A DNA stretch of 5,098 nucleotides from Oscillospiraceae bacterium. Lineage in GTDB: Bacteria > Bacillota > Clostridia > Oscillospirales > Ruminococcaceae. Under the pieces are notes generated by a model. The model saw only the letters and a program-made list of their open reading frames with translations, did no database searches and was not told the origin of the DNA. Positions 4,760 to 5,098 of this stretch are shown here, one piece after another. Every line of letters begins with the position of its first letter. Within the stretch, counting starts at the first letter, position 1. The DNA is taken from contig JAGBFZ010000121.1 in assembly GCA_018110855.1 (NCBI GenBank), positions 1 through 5,098 on the forward strand, read 5' to 3'. Position numbers and translations under genes: made by a program.

Positions 4760-5098
4760 ATGAAAAAGCTGATTCAATTTCTCACAGACCATGCGCTCAT
4801 GCTGGTTATCGCAGCGATCAGCGCCGTGTCACTGATTCTTATTATAATAGTTTTCACTCTTGCAAGCTCGGGAAGCACAGACAGAAAGGTCACCGTCAGG
4901 GATATAACAGGCAGCGCCTTCATTCTGAAAAACGACGGGCAGATACCTGCAAACAAAAATGCAGAGCTTGCAAGCGGCGATGTGATAATCACCGCCTCCG
5001 ACAGCGAGGTAAAGCTTTCGGTGGATAAGGACAAGTACATATACATCGAGCCTGATTCCACTCTTTACGTTAACTTCACAGATACCGCCGAAAAGGGC
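4760..5098 (+). CDS. membrane-anchored FecR-like domain protein, 3' end outside the window
   Basis: The frame is open from ATG 4760 to the window edge (113 residues, no stop). A short cytoplasmic start, MKKLIQFLTDH, is followed by one transmembrane helix of about residues 12-35 (ALMLVIAAISAVSLILIIIV). After it comes an outer segment beginning VTVRDITGSAFILKNDGQ, then PANKNAELASGDVIITAS and DKYIYIEPDSTLYV. This pattern (a G-x-A/V start, L-x-x-G-D-V-I-x-T, then a strand with E-P-D-S) matches the opening of FecR-type domains, which in clostridia are often found in membrane-anchored proteins without a partner sigma factor. The family name is an inference from half a domain. ATG 4748 is in frame and 12 bases upstream, but it leaves only one base after AAAGGA, so 4760 is preferred. 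A consensus promoter at 4683-4711 drives it, divergent from the operon. Any hidden C-terminal domain could change the interpretation. Confidence 0.82.
   Translation, partial: MKKLIQFLTDHALMLVIAAISAVSLILIIIVFTLASSGSTDRKVTVRDITGSAFILKNDGQIPANKNAELASGDVIITASDSEVKLSVDKDKYIYIEPDSTLYVNFTDTAEKG

Noticed and set aside
4756..4761. Second TATAAT, preceded by TGC, overlapping the start codon of the FecR-like gene
   Set aside because: No -35-like hexamer is found 17 bases upstream, and transcription from it would start inside the gene; the upstream promoter is complete.
4774..5061. Open frame of 95 codons on the minus strand
   Set aside because: It is the shadow of the plus-strand FecR-like gene, which has a consensus promoter, a membrane helix and family-like motifs.
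1..5098. Mobile element, phage, CRISPR or toxin-antitoxin content
   Set aside because: No transposase, integrase, direct repeats with spacers, terminal inverted repeats or toxin-antitoxin gene pair could be found on either strand.

Overview
The window looks chromosomal and comes from a Gram-positive, low-to-mid-GC anaerobe, most likely a Ruminococcus-like member of the Clostridia. That placement is an inference. It rests on AGGAGG-type ribosome binding sites, consensus SigA promoters with extended -10 elements, TTG start codons, and secreted proteins typical of gut clostridia (Ig-like plus CAP domains, and a transglutaminase-like protein). There are no rRNA or tRNA genes, insertion sequences or CRISPR arrays, and no long unexplained gap.

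Layout. Positions 1-4534 hold six genes on the minus strand, read from right to left. They are: a secreted Ig-like/CAP-domain protein (3485-4534); a six-helix DUF308/HdeD-like membrane protein (2876-3463); two different HAD-superfamily hydrolases in tandem (2215-2859 and 1525-2190); a secreted transglutaminase-like protein (288-1511); and an NYN-domain (PIN-like nuclease fold) gene that runs off the left edge. The gaps between them are 21, 16, 24, 13 and 18 bases, so they very probably form one transcript. A strong promoter at 4607-4635 sits in front of the first gene. No terminator for this unit is visible in the window.

Positions 4535-4759 are a divergent regulatory region of 225 bases. It holds two back-to-back promoters, both with 17-base spacers and extended -10 elements. 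It also holds a 17-base perfect palindrome over the -10/start region of the minus-strand promoter, and a small hairpin followed by five Ts in the leader of the operon. To the right, a plus-strand gene starts at 4760 and is cut by the window edge. It encodes a membrane-anchored protein whose outer part resembles a FecR-type domain.

Most notable observation: the NYN gene carries an in-frame TAA at 48-50, exactly where I expect a tyrosine from memory of the family, and the conserved reading frame (TTGKNATDSAMIIDA) continues without interruption beyond it. The gene is therefore either freshly inactivated by one substitution or affected by a sequencing error.

How the genes may work together is uncertain. 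Two products are exported to the cell surface or medium, one is an integral membrane protein, two are probable cytosolic phosphatases or phosphomutases, and one is a probable RNA-acting protein. This mixture looks more like a housekeeping or envelope gene cluster than a recognisable defence or mobile system. I see no clear evidence of a new multi-gene system.
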